A DNA stretch of 42,687 nt from Halolactibacillus alkaliphilus (GCF_900115465.1 NZ_FOWN01000025.1:1-42687); one strand, 5' to 3'. Shown: positions 9,225-19,168, counted from the stretch's first letter. Notes: generated by a model not told the origin, from the sequence alone. Made by a program: numbers and translations.

Positions 9225-9668
9225 GTGAAAGTATATATTGGGTGTGACCATGGTGGAGTATATTTAAAAGCGGCGGTAAAAGAACATTTAACAGAAGAAC
9301 ACATTGAATTTGAAGATTTAGGTGTTCATGAGACTGTTTCAACCGATTATGGTCCAATCGCTAAGCGTGTAGCCGAGTTAGTCGTGGGTGATGTTGAAGC
9401 TTTAGGGATATTGATATGCGGAACAGGTATTGGCATGTCGATCATGGCGAATAAGGTAAATGGTGCTCGTGCAGCAGTGGTACATGATACTTTTTCGGCC
9501 GCAGCTACCCGAGGACATAATGACTCGAATATTTTATGTATGGGAGAGCGAGTTATAGGGCCAGGGCTAGCTATAGATGTTGTTAAGACGTGGTTAAGTA
9601 CAACTTTTGAAGGCGGACGTCATCAGAGAAGAGTAGATTACATTAATAATTATGAAATAAAAGCTTGA
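9225..9668 (+). CDS. rpiB: Ribose-5-phosphate isomerase B
   Basis: A 147-residue RpiB/LacAB-family isomerase that interconverts ribose-5-P and ribulose-5-P. Visible signatures are YIGCDHGG at the N-terminus, the catalytic cysteine in ILICGTGIGMSI and RGHNDSNILCMGERVIG. It starts with GTG 7 bases after AGGAGAG and follows deoC by 15 bases. With the epimerase and transketolase downstream it supplies interconversion of the pentose phosphates made by the dehydrogenases. Members of this family sometimes act on other aldose phosphates (allose-6-P, galactose-6-P), so a different sugar phosphate is possible. Confidence 0.88.
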   Translation: MKVYIGCDHGGVYLKAAVKEHLTEEHIEFEDLGVHETVSTDYGPIAKRVAELVVGDVEALGILICGTGIGMSIMANKVNGARAAVVHDTFSAAATRGHNDSNILCMGERVIGPGLAIDVVKTWLSTTFEGGRHQRRVDYINNYEIKA

Positions 9669-9721
9669 GGTAATGTTGTTAGTTTAACGAGAGAACGCTA
9701 TATCTCAGGGGAGGGGATAAC

Positions 9722-9880
9722 ATGATTGAAGCATTTTTAGATTATGCGCTGGGTCCACATGGGAGAGCAATCGGTAATTTTTATTTCGAAAACCAAATGA
9801 TATTGAATGCTATTGTGGTAATTGGTGCATTGAGCTCAATGGTGCTTAAAAGAAGAGTCACATCAAAAACATGCGAGTAG
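9722..9880 (+). CDS. Small membrane peptide of 52 residues, unknown function
   Basis: An open frame of 52 codons (begins [15 protein letters not shown], ends [10 protein letters not shown]) lies between rpiB and rpe, where about 230 bases would otherwise be empty. The ATG is preceded by GGGGAGGGG at good distance, as strong as any ribosome site in the operon. Residues roughly 26-41 ([16 protein letters not shown]) form one hydrophobic segment followed by KRR, predicting a single-pass membrane peptide with a cytoplasmic positive end. I do not recognise the family. A small partner of the IIC permease is one possibility. The translation signal, the clean frame and the position argue that it is a real gene; length alone would not. 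Confidence 0.62.
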   Translation: MIEAFLDYALGPHGRAIGNFYFENQMILNAIVVIGALSSMVLKRRVTSKTCE

Positions 9881-9900
9881 ATATTTTAGGAGGGAATCGG

Positions 9901-10551
9901 ATGATGAAATTAGCGCCGTCAATCCTAGCTTCAGATTTTTCTAGACTAGGAGAAGTTATAAAAGAAACGGGAGATAGTGATGTTGATTTAATTCATATCG
10001 ATGTCATGGATGGACACTTTGTGCCTAATATTACATTCGGGCCAGATGTAATTAAAGCTGTTCGATCGTATACCGATATACCGTTTGATGTGCATCTTAT
10101 GGTAGAAGAGCCAGATCGTTATATAAAACAATTTGTTGAAGCTGGTGCGGATATTATCACGGTGCATGTTGAAGCCTGTAAACATCTGCATTCGGTTATT
10201 CAACTAATTAAATCTTACGGAGTAAAAGTAGGGGTAGTGTTAAATCCAGCAACACCAGTTGATGTCGTAGACCCATTTTTGGCAGAGTTGGATATGGTTT
10301 TATTGATGAGTGTTAACCCTGGATTTGGCGGTCAAACATTTATTAAGAGTACATTAGAAAAGATAAAGCAGTTAAGAAGAAAAATAGCTAATCAGTGCTT
10401 AGAAGTCGATATAGAAGTTGACGGTGGAGTGACGACAGAAAACGTAAAAGAAATATTAAATGCAGGAGCTAACGTTATTGTAGCAGGCTCTGCTATATAT
10501 AATAAAGGAAATATTAGTGAGAGTGTTCGTGAATTTAAAAAACACATATAA
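9901..10551 (+). CDS. rpe: Ribulose-phosphate 3-epimerase
   Basis: A 216-residue TIM-barrel enzyme interconverting ribulose-5-P and xylulose-5-P. Signatures are [32 protein letters not shown] (metal-binding His and Asp), [17 protein letters not shown] and [13 protein letters not shown] at 9901 is preferred because AGGAGGG lies 6 bases upstream; 9904 is an equally plausible neighbour. An in-frame ATG at 9871 would overlap the small membrane gene and adds residues foreign to the family. A second, housekeeping rpe is expected elsewhere (usually near prpC/rsgA in Bacilli), so this copy is dedicated to the operon. Confidence 0.93.
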   Translation: MMKLAPSILASDFSRLGEVIKETGDSDVDLIHIDVMDGHFVPNITFGPDVIKAVRSYTDIPFDVHLMVEEPDRYIKQFVEAGADIITVHVEACKHLHSVIQLIKSYGVKVGVVLNPATPVDVVDPFLAELDMVLLMSVNPGFGGQTFIKSTLEKIKQLRRKIANQCLEVDIEVDGGVTTENVKEILNAGANVIVAGSAIYNKGNISESVREFKKHI

Positions 10552-10589
10552 AAATAAAGTTTAGTGTTGAGTTTTGGGAGTGATTTATA

Positions 10590-11645
10590 TTGTATACACT
10601 GAAACTATATGGAAAAAGAGACATACGTTATGAACAAGCAGAAAAGCCACAAATAGAAAGTTCTGATGAGGTCATAGTAAAAGTGAAAGCGGTAGGGATT
10701 TGTGGCTCAGATATATCGCGTTATATGAAGCTAGGTCCATATGTAGAAGGCATGATATTTGGACATGAGTTTTCTGGAGTGATTGAATCTGTTGGGGAGA
10801 CTGTAAATCATTTAAAACCAGGAGATCGAGTTGCTGGGTGTCCAGCACTTTATTGCGGTGAGTGTGATAGTTGTAAAAAAAGCGAATTTGCACGATGTGA
10901 AAATCTAACAGTTATTGGTTCGATATATCCGGGGGCATTCGCTGAATATGTGAAGTTACCAGCGGAAAATTGCGTTAAATTACCAGACAGTGTTGATTTT
11001 GATACTGCCGCTATGCTGGAGCCTTCAGCAGTTGTTCTTCATGGTTTTTACAAAACCGCTATACAACCTGGAGCTGATATTGCGGTGATGGGTTCTGGTA
11101 ATATAGGTTTATTAGCGGTACAGTGGGCGAAAATTTTCGGGGCAAAGAATGTCTATGCAATAGATATTGATGAAGAAAAGTTGACATTAGCTAAGAGACT
11201 TGGTGCTAATCAAGTCATAAATTCTAAGGATGGTTTAGTGTATGACCAGATTATGGAATTGACAAATGGAAAAGGTGTGGATTTAGCATTAGAGGCCGCC
11301 GGATCAGTTATAACATCTGCACAAGTATTCTCATTGTGTAAAAAGGGAGGAGCCGTTGTTTTTCTTGGTATTCCTTATGGTGATGTAAAAGTTGAACGTT
11401 TTTATTTTGAAAAAATTGTTCGTAATGAATTAAAGGTTTACGGATCATGGAATGCAATCTCAGCCCCTTTTCCTGGAAGAGAGTGGGAGACGTCATTACA
11501 GTTTATGGCGGAAGAAAAAATATGTGTAAATGAAATGATTTCACATTGCTTACCATTAAGTAAAGGCCCGGAAATGTTTGAAGCAATTGCTAACAAGAGT
11601 GAACCAATTGATAAAGTGATATTTTATCCTGAGTTAACACGTTAG
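10590..11645 (+). CDS. Second zinc-dependent dehydrogenase, galactitol-1-phosphate 5-dehydrogenase (GatD)-like
   Basis: A 351-residue MDR-family enzyme with GICGSDIS and FGHEFSG for the catalytic zinc, CGECDSCKKSEFARC for the structural zinc, and VMGSGNIGLLAVQWA for NAD binding. It resembles GatD more than does the dehydrogenase at 7489-8520, and the two are clearly different proteins. It probably oxidises a polyol phosphate from the PTS. Two dehydrogenases could handle different pentitols, or the two ends of one. It starts with TTG at 10590, about 8 bases after GGGAGTG; no ATG in frame gives the family N-terminus MYTLKLYGKRDIRYE. Confidence 0.82.
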   Translation: MYTLKLYGKRDIRYEQAEKPQIESSDEVIVKVKAVGICGSDISRYMKLGPYVEGMIFGHEFSGVIESVGETVNHLKPGDRVAGCPALYCGECDSCKKSEFARCENLTVIGSIYPGAFAEYVKLPAENCVKLPDSVDFDTAAMLEPSAVVLHGFYKTAIQPGADIAVMGSGNIGLLAVQWAKIFGAKNVYAIDIDEEKLTLAKRLGANQVINSKDGLVYDQIMELTNGKGVDLALEAAGSVITSAQVFSLCKKGGAVVFLGIPYGDVKVERFYFEKIVRNELKVYGSWNAISAPFPGREWETSLQFMAEEKICVNEMISHCLPLSKGPEMFEAIANKSEPIDKVIFYPELTR

Positions 11646-11697
11646 CTAAAAGTGACTAAGCTGCATATTTTAATATATCTAAAGAGGAGAATGTAAA

Positions 11698-13704
11698 ATG
11701 AATCAACAAGTGGATCAGTTAGCGATAAATACAATTCGAACTTTAAGTATCGATGCTATTGAAAAGGCAAAGTCTGGTCATCCAGGCATGCCAATGGGTG
11801 CTGCGCCGATGGCCTATGCTCTCTGGACTAAACATATGAAACAAAACCCATTCAATCCGTATTGGTTTAATCGTGATCGCTTTGTATTGTCGGCAGGGCA
11901 TGGTTCAATGTTGCTGTATAGTCTATTACATTTATCAGGCTATGATTTAAGCATGGATGATATCAAGTCCTTCCGGCAATGGGATAGTAAAACACCTGGA
12001 CACCCCGAGTTTGGTCATACAGCAGGAGTTGATGCGACGACAGGTCCGTTAGGGCAAGGGATTGCGAGTGCAGTTGGTATGGCAATGGCTGAAGCGCATT
12101 TATCAGCAAAATACAATCGTGAAGCATTTGAGGTAATTGACCACAATACCTATGCTATTTGTGGGGATGGCGACTTGATGGAGGGTGTGTCATCAGAAGC
12201 ATCATCATTAGCAGGTCATTTAGGTTTAGGGAAATTAATTGTATTGTACGACTCTAATGACATTTCTTTAGATGGTGATTTAGATCGATCGTTTTCTGAG
12301 GATGTTGCGAAACGATATGAGAGTTATAATTGGCAAGTCTTAAGAGTAGAAGATGGTAATAATATTGAAGCATTAAATGAAGCAATCACACAAGCGAAAA
12401 ATAATAAAAATCAACCAACGATGATAGAAGTGAAGACTGTTATTGGTTTTGGTTCACCAAATAAAGGCGGAAAGTCTAGTTCACATGGTGCTCCATTAGG
12501 TAGTGATGAAGCAAAGTTATCTAAAGATACCTACAAGTGGACATTTGATGAAGATTTTTATGTTCCTGAAGATGTATATGCTCATTTTAAAGAAGCAGTA
12601 AAATTAAAAGGTGAAAAATATGAGGAAGAGTGGGAAAAGCTTTTTGGTGAATATAAAGCTAAATATCCAGAATTAGCAGAAGAGTTAGAGGATAATATTG
12701 ATGATGTTCTACCTGAAGGTTGGGTAAATAACTTGCCAAAATATGAAGCAGGTGCATCTGTGTCTACACGTGAAGCTTCAGGGGAAATTATTAATTATTT
12801 ATCTGAAGTATTACCTAACCTTTTTGGAGGGTCGGCTGATTTAGCAGGCTCTAATAAGACGGCAATTAATGATGAAGCGGACTTTTCAAAAGCTGATTAT
12901 GCCGGAAGAAACATCTGGTTTGGAGTTAGGGAGTTTGCGATGGGTGCTGCTTTAAATGGTATTGCACTTCATAGTGGTTTAAAAACGTATGGAGGGACAT
13001 TCTTCGTTTTCTCTGATTACTTGAGACCAGCCATTCGTTTGGCAGCATTAATGAAACTGCCGGTTACGTACGTATTTACACATGATAGCATTGCTGTCGG
13101 AGAAGACGGACCAACACACGAGCCGATAGAACATTTGGCTTCACTAAGAGCTATGCCAAACCTTTCGATTATTCGTCCAGCAGATGCTAATGAAGCGAGT
13201 GCTGCTTGGCAATTAGCGATAGAATCAAAGGATAAGCCAACAGGATTAGTTTTATCAAGACAGAATCTTCCTGTCCTAGCAGGGACAACAGAAAAAGTTT
13301 TTGAAAATGTATCCAGAGGGGGGTATGTTCTATCAGCATCTCAGCATGATACTCCAGATGTTTTACTGCTTGCGTCAGGTTCAGAAGTGCACCTGATAGT
13401 TGAAGCGCAAAAACAGTTGCGTGAACATGGAATAGATGCATCTGTTGTCAGTATGCCTTCATTTGATTTGTTTGAGTCGCAAACACCTGATTATAGAGAA
13501 CAAGTCTTACCACGTGTAGTGGAGAAACGTATTGCAGTAGAGACCGGTGCGTCATTTGGTTGGGACCGGTTTGTTGGTTTAGACGGTAAAGTGATTGGTA
13601 TGGATCGCTTTGGAGCATCAGCACCAGGGGATATTTTAATGAAGAAATTCGGTTTTACAGTTGATAATATTGTTAATGAAGTAAAAGATATTATGAATAG
13701 CTGA
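11698..13704 (+). CDS. tkt: Transketolase
   Basis: A full-length 668-residue thiamine-diphosphate enzyme that moves two-carbon units between xylulose-5-P and aldose phosphates. Signatures are the N-terminal [18 protein letters not shown], the TPP site [14 protein letters not shown] with [29 protein letters not shown] and the C-terminal [13 protein letters not shown]. It closes the operon: products of Rpe and RpiB leave as fructose-6-P and glyceraldehyde-3-P. The ribosome site AGAGGAG is strong. Sporeformers normally carry another tkt elsewhere, so this is likely a pathway-specific paralogue. No convincing terminator follows; a weak AAAATAG/CTATTTT repeat lies at 13753-13776. Confidence 0.95.
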   Translation: MNQQVDQLAINTIRTLSIDAIEKAKSGHPGMPMGAAPMAYALWTKHMKQNPFNPYWFNRDRFVLSAGHGSMLLYSLLHLSGYDLSMDDIKSFRQWDSKTPGHPEFGHTAGVDATTGPLGQGIASAVGMAMAEAHLSAKYNREAFEVIDHNTYAICGDGDLMEGVSSEASSLAGHLGLGKLIVLYDSNDISLDGDLDRSFSEDVAKRYESYNWQVLRVEDGNNIEALNEAITQAKNNKNQPTMIEVKTVIGFGSPNKGGKSSSHGAPLGSDEAKLSKDTYKWTFDEDFYVPEDVYAHFKEAVKLKGEKYEEEWEKLFGEYKAKYPELAEELEDNIDDVLPEGWVNNLPKYEAGASVSTREASGEIINYLSEVLPNLFGGSADLAGSNKTAINDEADFSKADYAGRNIWFGVREFAMGAALNGIALHSGLKTYGGTFFVFSDYLRPAIRLAALMKLPVTYVFTHDSIAVGEDGPTHEPIEHLASLRAMPNLSIIRPADANEASAAWQLAIESKDKPTGLVLSRQNLPVLAGTTEKVFENVSRGGYVLSASQHDTPDVLLLASGSEVHLIVEAQKQLREHGIDASVVSMPSFDLFESQTPDYREQVLPRVVEKRIAVETGASFGWDRFVGLDGKVIGMDRFGASAPGDILMKKFGFTVDNIVNEVKDIMNS

Positions 13705-13867
13705 TTTTTATTTAAAGTACTTGTCTCTAATGAAGCAGAGATAGATTACTAAAATAGCTTAAATACACTATTTTGATTATAAAGAAAAACACCCTGAATT
13801 ATAAAGCCAAATGATTATATTATATAATTATGAGGCCTTGCGTCCCAATGGTTTTGAAGCATAAAAA

Positions 13868-13931
13868 AGGAAGTACCTCCCCGAGTCTTGTAATAATGGT
13901 AAGTAGCCAAACGACTGGGGGAGAACTTCCT
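13868..13931 (+). promoter_or_regulatory. Stem-loop containing the ribosome site of the IS1182-like transposase
   Basis: Bases 13868-13887 and 13913-13931 form an imperfect inverted repeat (AGGAAGT-CCTCCCC-AGTC against GACT-GGGGAG-ACTTCCT). The Shine-Dalgarno run GGGGGAG lies in the 3' arm, directly before the transposase ATG at 13932. The repeat may also belong to the element's terminal inverted repeat. Blocking of read-through translation is inferred by analogy with other IS elements. Confidence 0.5.
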
Positions 13932-14985
13932 ATGCCTATTATACGACAAGAGAGTTTATTTGGCATTAATGAATGATATGCAAAGGAACCTGCACAATGA
14001 TATGACGCTATCATTGCGGTCATTGATATTGACCGCATTTCCCGTGAGGTAAGTAAAAAATCACGTCTTGTAGTTCAGTAGGAGCTTAACTACGCTGCTA
14101 TGATTATTTCTGTTTTTATAAGATATGTTGAGCGTATTCCTACAATTAAAGACTTGGTCAAACGCCTAAATGAAGATATAGCTTTCAAGATTAACTGTGG
14201 ATTTCTTGTGTCTGATCATATCCCATCCGAGGCTTCATATTCACGCTTAATGACCAAGCTGAGTGATTCTCATTGTCTTGAAGAGATTCAAGAGCGTATT
14301 GTTCTATCTGCCATTCAAGAAGGTTTTATCGTCGACCATACTGTGGCGATTGATTCTACGCACTTTAATGCGCGAGATCAAGCACCACCTAAAGAAGATA
14401 AACCTAAGCCAGCCCCTAAGAAACGTGGGCGAAAATCAAAAGAAGAACAAGAAAAGTGGTTGCGAGAGAAAACTGAAAGAGAAGCGAAGCTTTCTCTTTA
14501 CGAAAAGAAAATTGAAGAACAATTAGACGTTCCGAAGTGACTCAAGAACCTCGATAGGGTGTCAAAAAGAATGAACGCGAGCTCGTAGGGTACGATCAAC
14601 ACTTTGCTCCAACATGTTTCCGTGAACATTCATATCGTTACGACGGCTATGATCCAAAGAATAAAACTTAAAGTACACACGACCTAAAGAATGTAGTGAC
14701 TGCCCTTTAAATGTCGAAGGCATTTGTAAAAAAGTGTACAAGGTTAAAATAACAACAGGTCTTCAGAAATATTCAGCTTCTGCTCGTCATTCACAGGCAT
14801 AGAGAACGATTTCTAAACGTTATAGTTCTGTTGAAAGGATAAACGGCTATCTTAAGGTGTTTCTCCAGCTTAATAATGTTCGTTACCGTACAGGAAAACG
14901 TACAAAAGTTCACATTGATTTAGTGACGCTTATTTATAATGCATCAAAACTAGCGACAGATTGTTTAGGTTCATTCCTAAAGTAA
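13932..14985 (+). pseudogene. IS1182-like transposase, decayed by stops, frameshift and internal deletion
   Basis: The remnant starts MPIIRQESLFGINE and meets stops almost at once (TGA at 13974-13976). The longest surviving stretch, from about 14101 to 14540, carries ARYVERIPT-like and SEASYSRLMTKLSD motifs and the catalytic-region VAIDSTHFNARDQAPPKE followed by a basic KKRGRKSKEE tract. A frameshift lies near 14533, a TAG replaces an expected Trp codon, and about 100 codons are missing between the GVKKN and ERELVGYDQHFAPTCF motifs. The C-terminal part VERINGYLKVFLQLNNVRYRTG through LIYNASKLATD is still readable to TAA at 14983-14985. The element is dead. It forms the right-hand border of the polyol operon. 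Confidence 0.82.
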
Positions 14986-15149
14986 TTTCAAATAGCAAAA
15001 AAATTATTTAAGGTAAATATTAAAATTCTGGTCGCACTTGATTATAAAAAAGGAATTGTGAAATTGATTCATTTGAAAGAAAAATAATGCATTTTCCGTT
15101 TGTATACGTTAACATAGTAGACAATAAGTGAAGAAGTGAGGTAAGAAGG

Positions 15150-15737
15150 ATGCAGAAAGTAGTTTTTTTTGTTGGGGTTGCAGGAACAGGTAAGACAACG
15201 GTGGCAGAAAAAGTAGTCAAAGACATACCTGCTGCTTTTTTAGATCGTGATACGGTAGGTGGACGCTTTGTTGAAGCGTTCTTAAAAAAAGAAGGACTAG
15301 ACCCAGATGATCGTGATTCAGGCTTTTATAAGGAGCATTTGCGCGATTTAGAATATGACGCAACAAAAGATATTTGTATCGAAAATATTCGGGTTGGCCA
15401 AAATGTCTTTATGATTTCACCTTTCACATCAGAATTAAAAAACAGTGACTGGATTGAAGAAGTATTAGCATCAGCAGGTAAAACAAAAGATGATGTCGAC
15501 GTTAAAGTAGTTGTGGTGACATTAGATGATGTTGACCAACAAAAATCTCGGATTCAAGGCCGCGGAACAGAAAGAGATACGTGGAAATTAGAGAACTGGC
15601 AAAGTTATGAGGCGCGTGTAGATTTTGTTCCTGAAATTAATTGGTATATCAGTGAGGATGATATCCTTATTTTCGATAATTCTGGCGATTTAACGGATAA
15701 AAAAGTGAAAACACTCGTTGATTTCATTGGTCGATAA
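15150..15737 (+). CDS. P-loop AAA/zeta-type kinase-like protein, function unknown
   Basis: A 195-residue protein beginning with a Walker A motif, VGVAGTGKTTVAEKV (residues 8-22), and LDRDTVGGRFVEAFL, typical of small P-loop kinases (COG0645-like). A later VTLDDVDQQKSRIQGRGTERD resembles the lid region with arginines near the phosphates. It probably phosphorylates a small molecule, but the substrate cannot be named. It has its own ribosome site (GTGAGGTAAGAAGG) and lies alone between the IS remnant and rpoE. A zeta-toxin-like role is possible but no antitoxin gene is adjacent. Confidence 0.65.
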   Translation: MQKVVFFVGVAGTGKTTVAEKVVKDIPAAFLDRDTVGGRFVEAFLKKEGLDPDDRDSGFYKEHLRDLEYDATKDICIENIRVGQNVFMISPFTSELKNSDWIEEVLASAGKTKDDVDVKVVVVTLDDVDQQKSRIQGRGTERDTWKLENWQSYEARVDFVPEINWYISEDDILIFDNSGDLTDKKVKTLVDFIGR

Positions 15738-15773
15738 AAAAACGCTCTTTTTTCAACATTCAATTAAGTAGAA

Positions 15774-15826
15774 GTGTTGCTTTTTAGTAATACTACCCAT
15801 ATAATGTACTGGTGGTAAAGCAACAC
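15774..15826 (+). promoter_or_regulatory. rpoE promoter embedded in an inverted repeat
   Basis: TTGCTT (15777-15782), a 17-base spacer and TATAAT (15800-15805) form a good sigma-A promoter about 75 bases before rpoE. It is flanked by a perfect 10-base inverted repeat, GTGTTGCTTT (15774-15783) and AAAGCAACAC (15817-15826), whose left arm overlaps the -35. A second inner pair, ACTACC and GGTGGT, lines up with it. Because a T-run follows (15830-15835), the same bases could also terminate transcription of the upstream kinase-like gene. Confidence 0.6.
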
Positions 15827-15885
15827 ACATTTTTTAGGCTAACTTAACGCATCATTAATAATTGAAATAAAGGGAGTGTACGACG

Positions 15886-16434
15886 GTGAGTGAACTAAAT
15901 ATCAACCGTGAACAACTAGAAAAGTATTCAATGATTGAACTTGCAGTGACTTTGTTAAAAGAAGAGAAAAAAGCAATGAACTACCGCGATATTTTTGAAG
16001 AGATTACAGCACTTAAGCCATTAGAAGGTGCAGAGCGTGATGATGCTTTTGCGCAGTTCTATACAGACTTAAATTTAGATGGACGCTTTTTATACTTAGG
16101 TCAAGGTATCTGGGGATTAAAAGTATGGTACCCAGTTGATCAAATTGATGAGGAAATAACTGAAGAACCTAAAAAGAAAAAGAAGAAAAAAGCAAAGAAA
16201 AAAGAGATTGAGCCGTCAATCGATAATCCAATTGAGGATGAAGAGGAAGACTTAACAGAAATCCCAATCGATTTCATCGTTAAGAGTGATGATACAGATG
16301 ATGAAGACGAGGACGACCTGGAACTCGAAGATGACGATCTTTTTGATGAAGATGATGAAGATGATGAAGAGTATGATGAAGATGATGAACTCGATGAAGA
16401 TGAAGAAGATGAGGGCGAAGAAGAAACAAAGTAG
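15886..16434 (+). CDS. rpoE: DNA-directed RNA polymerase subunit delta
   Basis: A 182-residue RpoE, the Gram-positive-specific accessory subunit that recycles RNA polymerase and tunes promoter and initiating-nucleotide sensitivity. The folded N-terminal domain (MIELAVTLLKEEKKAMNYRD, LDGRFLYLGQGIWGLKVWYP) is followed by a lysine tract (roughly residues 92-106) and a very acidic Asp/Glu tail over about the last 65 residues, as in the family. GTG start after AAGGGAGTG. It precedes pyrG as in B. subtilis. The GAT/GAA-rich tail makes a long serine-rich frame on the other strand, which is not a gene. Confidence 0.96.
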   Translation: MSELNINREQLEKYSMIELAVTLLKEEKKAMNYRDIFEEITALKPLEGAERDDAFAQFYTDLNLDGRFLYLGQGIWGLKVWYPVDQIDEEITEEPKKKKKKKAKKKEIEPSIDNPIEDEEEDLTEIPIDFIVKSDDTDDEDEDDLELEDDDLFDEDDEDDEEYDEDDELDEDEEDEGEEETK

Positions 16435-16467
16435 TCTTTCGTTTTTATCTTAACGAAGTGAGCCAAT

Positions 16468-16512
16468 GAAGGGACATGTTTTTTTAAAAAAAGCATGTCT
16501 CTTCACTTTTTT
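16468..16512 (+). terminator. Rho-independent terminator after rpoE
   Basis: GAAGGGACATG (16468-16478) pairs with CATGTCTCTTC (ending 16504), with one mismatch and a loop of T and A runs that can also pair, followed by a T-run at 16507-16512. Confidence 0.85.
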
Positions 16513-16587
16513 ATGATGCAGCTACTACACTACAGCCATTAGCACAAATTGCGATTGTTTTAAGCTGAAAAAAGTATAACAGAAACC

Positions 16588-16616
16588 TTGATTTGATTGG
16601 CTTTTACCCGTAAAAT
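16588..16616 (+). promoter_or_regulatory. pyrG promoter
   Basis: TTGATT (16588-16593), exactly 17 bases, then TAAAAT (16611-16616). Seven bases further on the sequence GGGCTC begins at 16624, the conserved initially transcribed sequence of CTP-regulated pyrG genes. Confidence 0.85.
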
Positions 16617-16623
16617 TTTACTT

Positions 16624-16678
16624 GGGCTCAATCAAGATCTATTTTTTCGTCTCCCGTAAGTTGGGAGGCGCTTTTTTT
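16624..16678 (+). promoter_or_regulatory. pyrG leader with CTP-sensitive reiterative-transcription attenuator
   Basis: The transcript is expected to begin GGGCUC. A terminator follows: CGTCTCCC (16648-16655) pairs with GGGAGGCG (16663-16670) and ends in a T-run (16672-16678). In B. subtilis, low CTP stalls polymerase after GGG and extra G residues are added by slippage; the poly-G end then pairs with the C/U-rich 5' arm of the terminator and prevents termination. All parts needed are present here: GGGC start, UCUCCC arm, short leader of about 55 bases. Mechanism is carried over from the known system. Confidence 0.82.
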
Positions 16679-16711
16679 GTTTTATGACGCTGTAAATAGA
16701 CAATAGAATGA

Positions 16712-18349
<1,638 letters not shown>

Positions 18350-18358
18350 TATAATGAT

Positions 18359-18396
18359 AAAAACTCTCTTTACGCTATTGCGCGAGGAGAGTTTTT
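18359..18396 (+). terminator. Rho-independent terminator after pyrG
   Basis: AAAAACTCTC (18359-18368) and GAGAGTTTTT (18387-18396) form a perfect 10-base-pair stem ending in a T-run; the A and T runs make it potentially bidirectional. Confidence 0.88.
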
Positions 18397-18558
18397 ATAA
18401 ATACATAGGGGAAAAAGGGTTAATTTTAAATAAATTATGAGAAAAATGAAAAGAAAAGCAGGGAATTTCAAGTTGGCAACGAATAGTAAGTGTAGAAGCA
18501 ATCATACATCTAAAGAAAAGGAAGCTTGAATAAAAGGAGCGAAAGGTGGAGAAATAAA

Positions 18559-18924
18559 GTGGCACGTGTACTAATTGTGGATGACCAAGCAGGTATTAGA
18601 GGGATGTTGAAGATGTTGTTCCAACATCTAAAGTATGATGTTTTAGTATGTGATAATGCAAAAGAGGCGTTAACGCTTATGCATGACGTCGATGTGATGA
18701 TCACAGATTATCTCTTACCAGAGTTAACAGGCAATGAAATTGTCCAAAAGGTAAGAGAAGAAAGTCAGTTACCCATCGTTGTTATGAGTGGTCTTATTGA
18801 TGAAGTGCGCGCGAAAATTGGTAAGACACCACATGTGTTTTATATAGAGAAACCATTTAGTATTATCGACATGGAAAATATCGTAAAAACAGCATTGGCT
18901 GGATGTGCAATTTCTGAACAATAA
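18559..18924 (+). CDS. spo0F: Spo0F-type single-domain response regulator
   Basis: A 121-residue receiver domain without an output domain. VARVLIVDDQAGIRGML opens the fold, Asp50 in MITDYLLPELTG is the phosphorylation site, Ser in VVMSGL takes the switch position and Lys98 in YIEKPF is conserved. Position between pyrG and fba is that of spo0F, which relays phosphate from sporulation kinases to Spo0B and Spo0A. GTG at 18559 fits GGTGGAG 7 bases upstream; the longer frame from 18526 adds a basic tail foreign to the family. The receiver is rather divergent from B. subtilis Spo0F, so the assignment leans on synteny. Confidence 0.78.
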   Translation: MARVLIVDDQAGIRGMLKMLFQHLKYDVLVCDNAKEALTLMHDVDVMITDYLLPELTGNEIVQKVREESQLPIVVMSGLIDEVRAKIGKTPHVFYIEKPFSIIDMENIVKTALAGCAISEQ

Positions 18925-18993
18925 GAAACATTATATAGTGAAAAGTATGAGACAAAGGTCGAAAAATATCGTCAATTTTATGAAAAATATCAT

Positions 18994-19007
18994 AGTAAAC
19001 GCTTACA
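18994..19007 (+). promoter_or_regulatory. Candidate cre box between spo0F and fba
   Basis: AGTAAACGCTTACA matches the cre core at every fixed position except the first. It lies about 160 bases before fba and is embedded in AT-rich sequence. CcpA regulation of this fba is inferred only from the motif. Confidence 0.4.
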
Positions 19008-19040
19008 ATATCAAGCTTTGTGTTGCACCTTTGTCGTGAA

Positions 19041-19098
19041 ATTGGTATGCTTGTAGTGTAACCAATCAAACGTTGTAATTGACTGGCTATACAAGCAT
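19041..19098 (+). repeat. Nested inverted repeats in the fba upstream region
   Basis: ATGCTTGTA (19047-19055) and TACAAGCAT (19090-19098) are perfect 9-base complements. Within the same stretch ATTGGT (19041-19046) pairs with ACCAAT (19061-19066), and CCAATCA with TGACTGG with one mismatch. The two foldings exclude each other. The stretch could be a regulator site or an mRNA switch ahead of fba; no known motif is recognised. Confidence 0.4.
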
Positions 19099-19168
19099 GT
19101 TTAATTTTGTCTTTTTAGATATGCTTTATACTAAATTTATTTCTTACTATTTTAAGGAGGAACAATTC

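Noticed and set aside
13753-13776. AAAATAG/CTATTTT hairpin as terminator of the pentitol operon
   Set aside because: Weak A-T stem without a following T-run; too little to call.
15150-15737. Kinase-like gene considered as a zeta toxin of a toxin-antitoxin pair
   Set aside because: No small antitoxin gene lies next to it, and the Walker A protein alone does not specify a toxin.
16140-16496. Long serine-rich reading frame on the minus strand
   Set aside because: It is the reverse complement of the GAT/GAA-rich acidic tail of rpoE; no ribosome site and pure low-complexity sequence.
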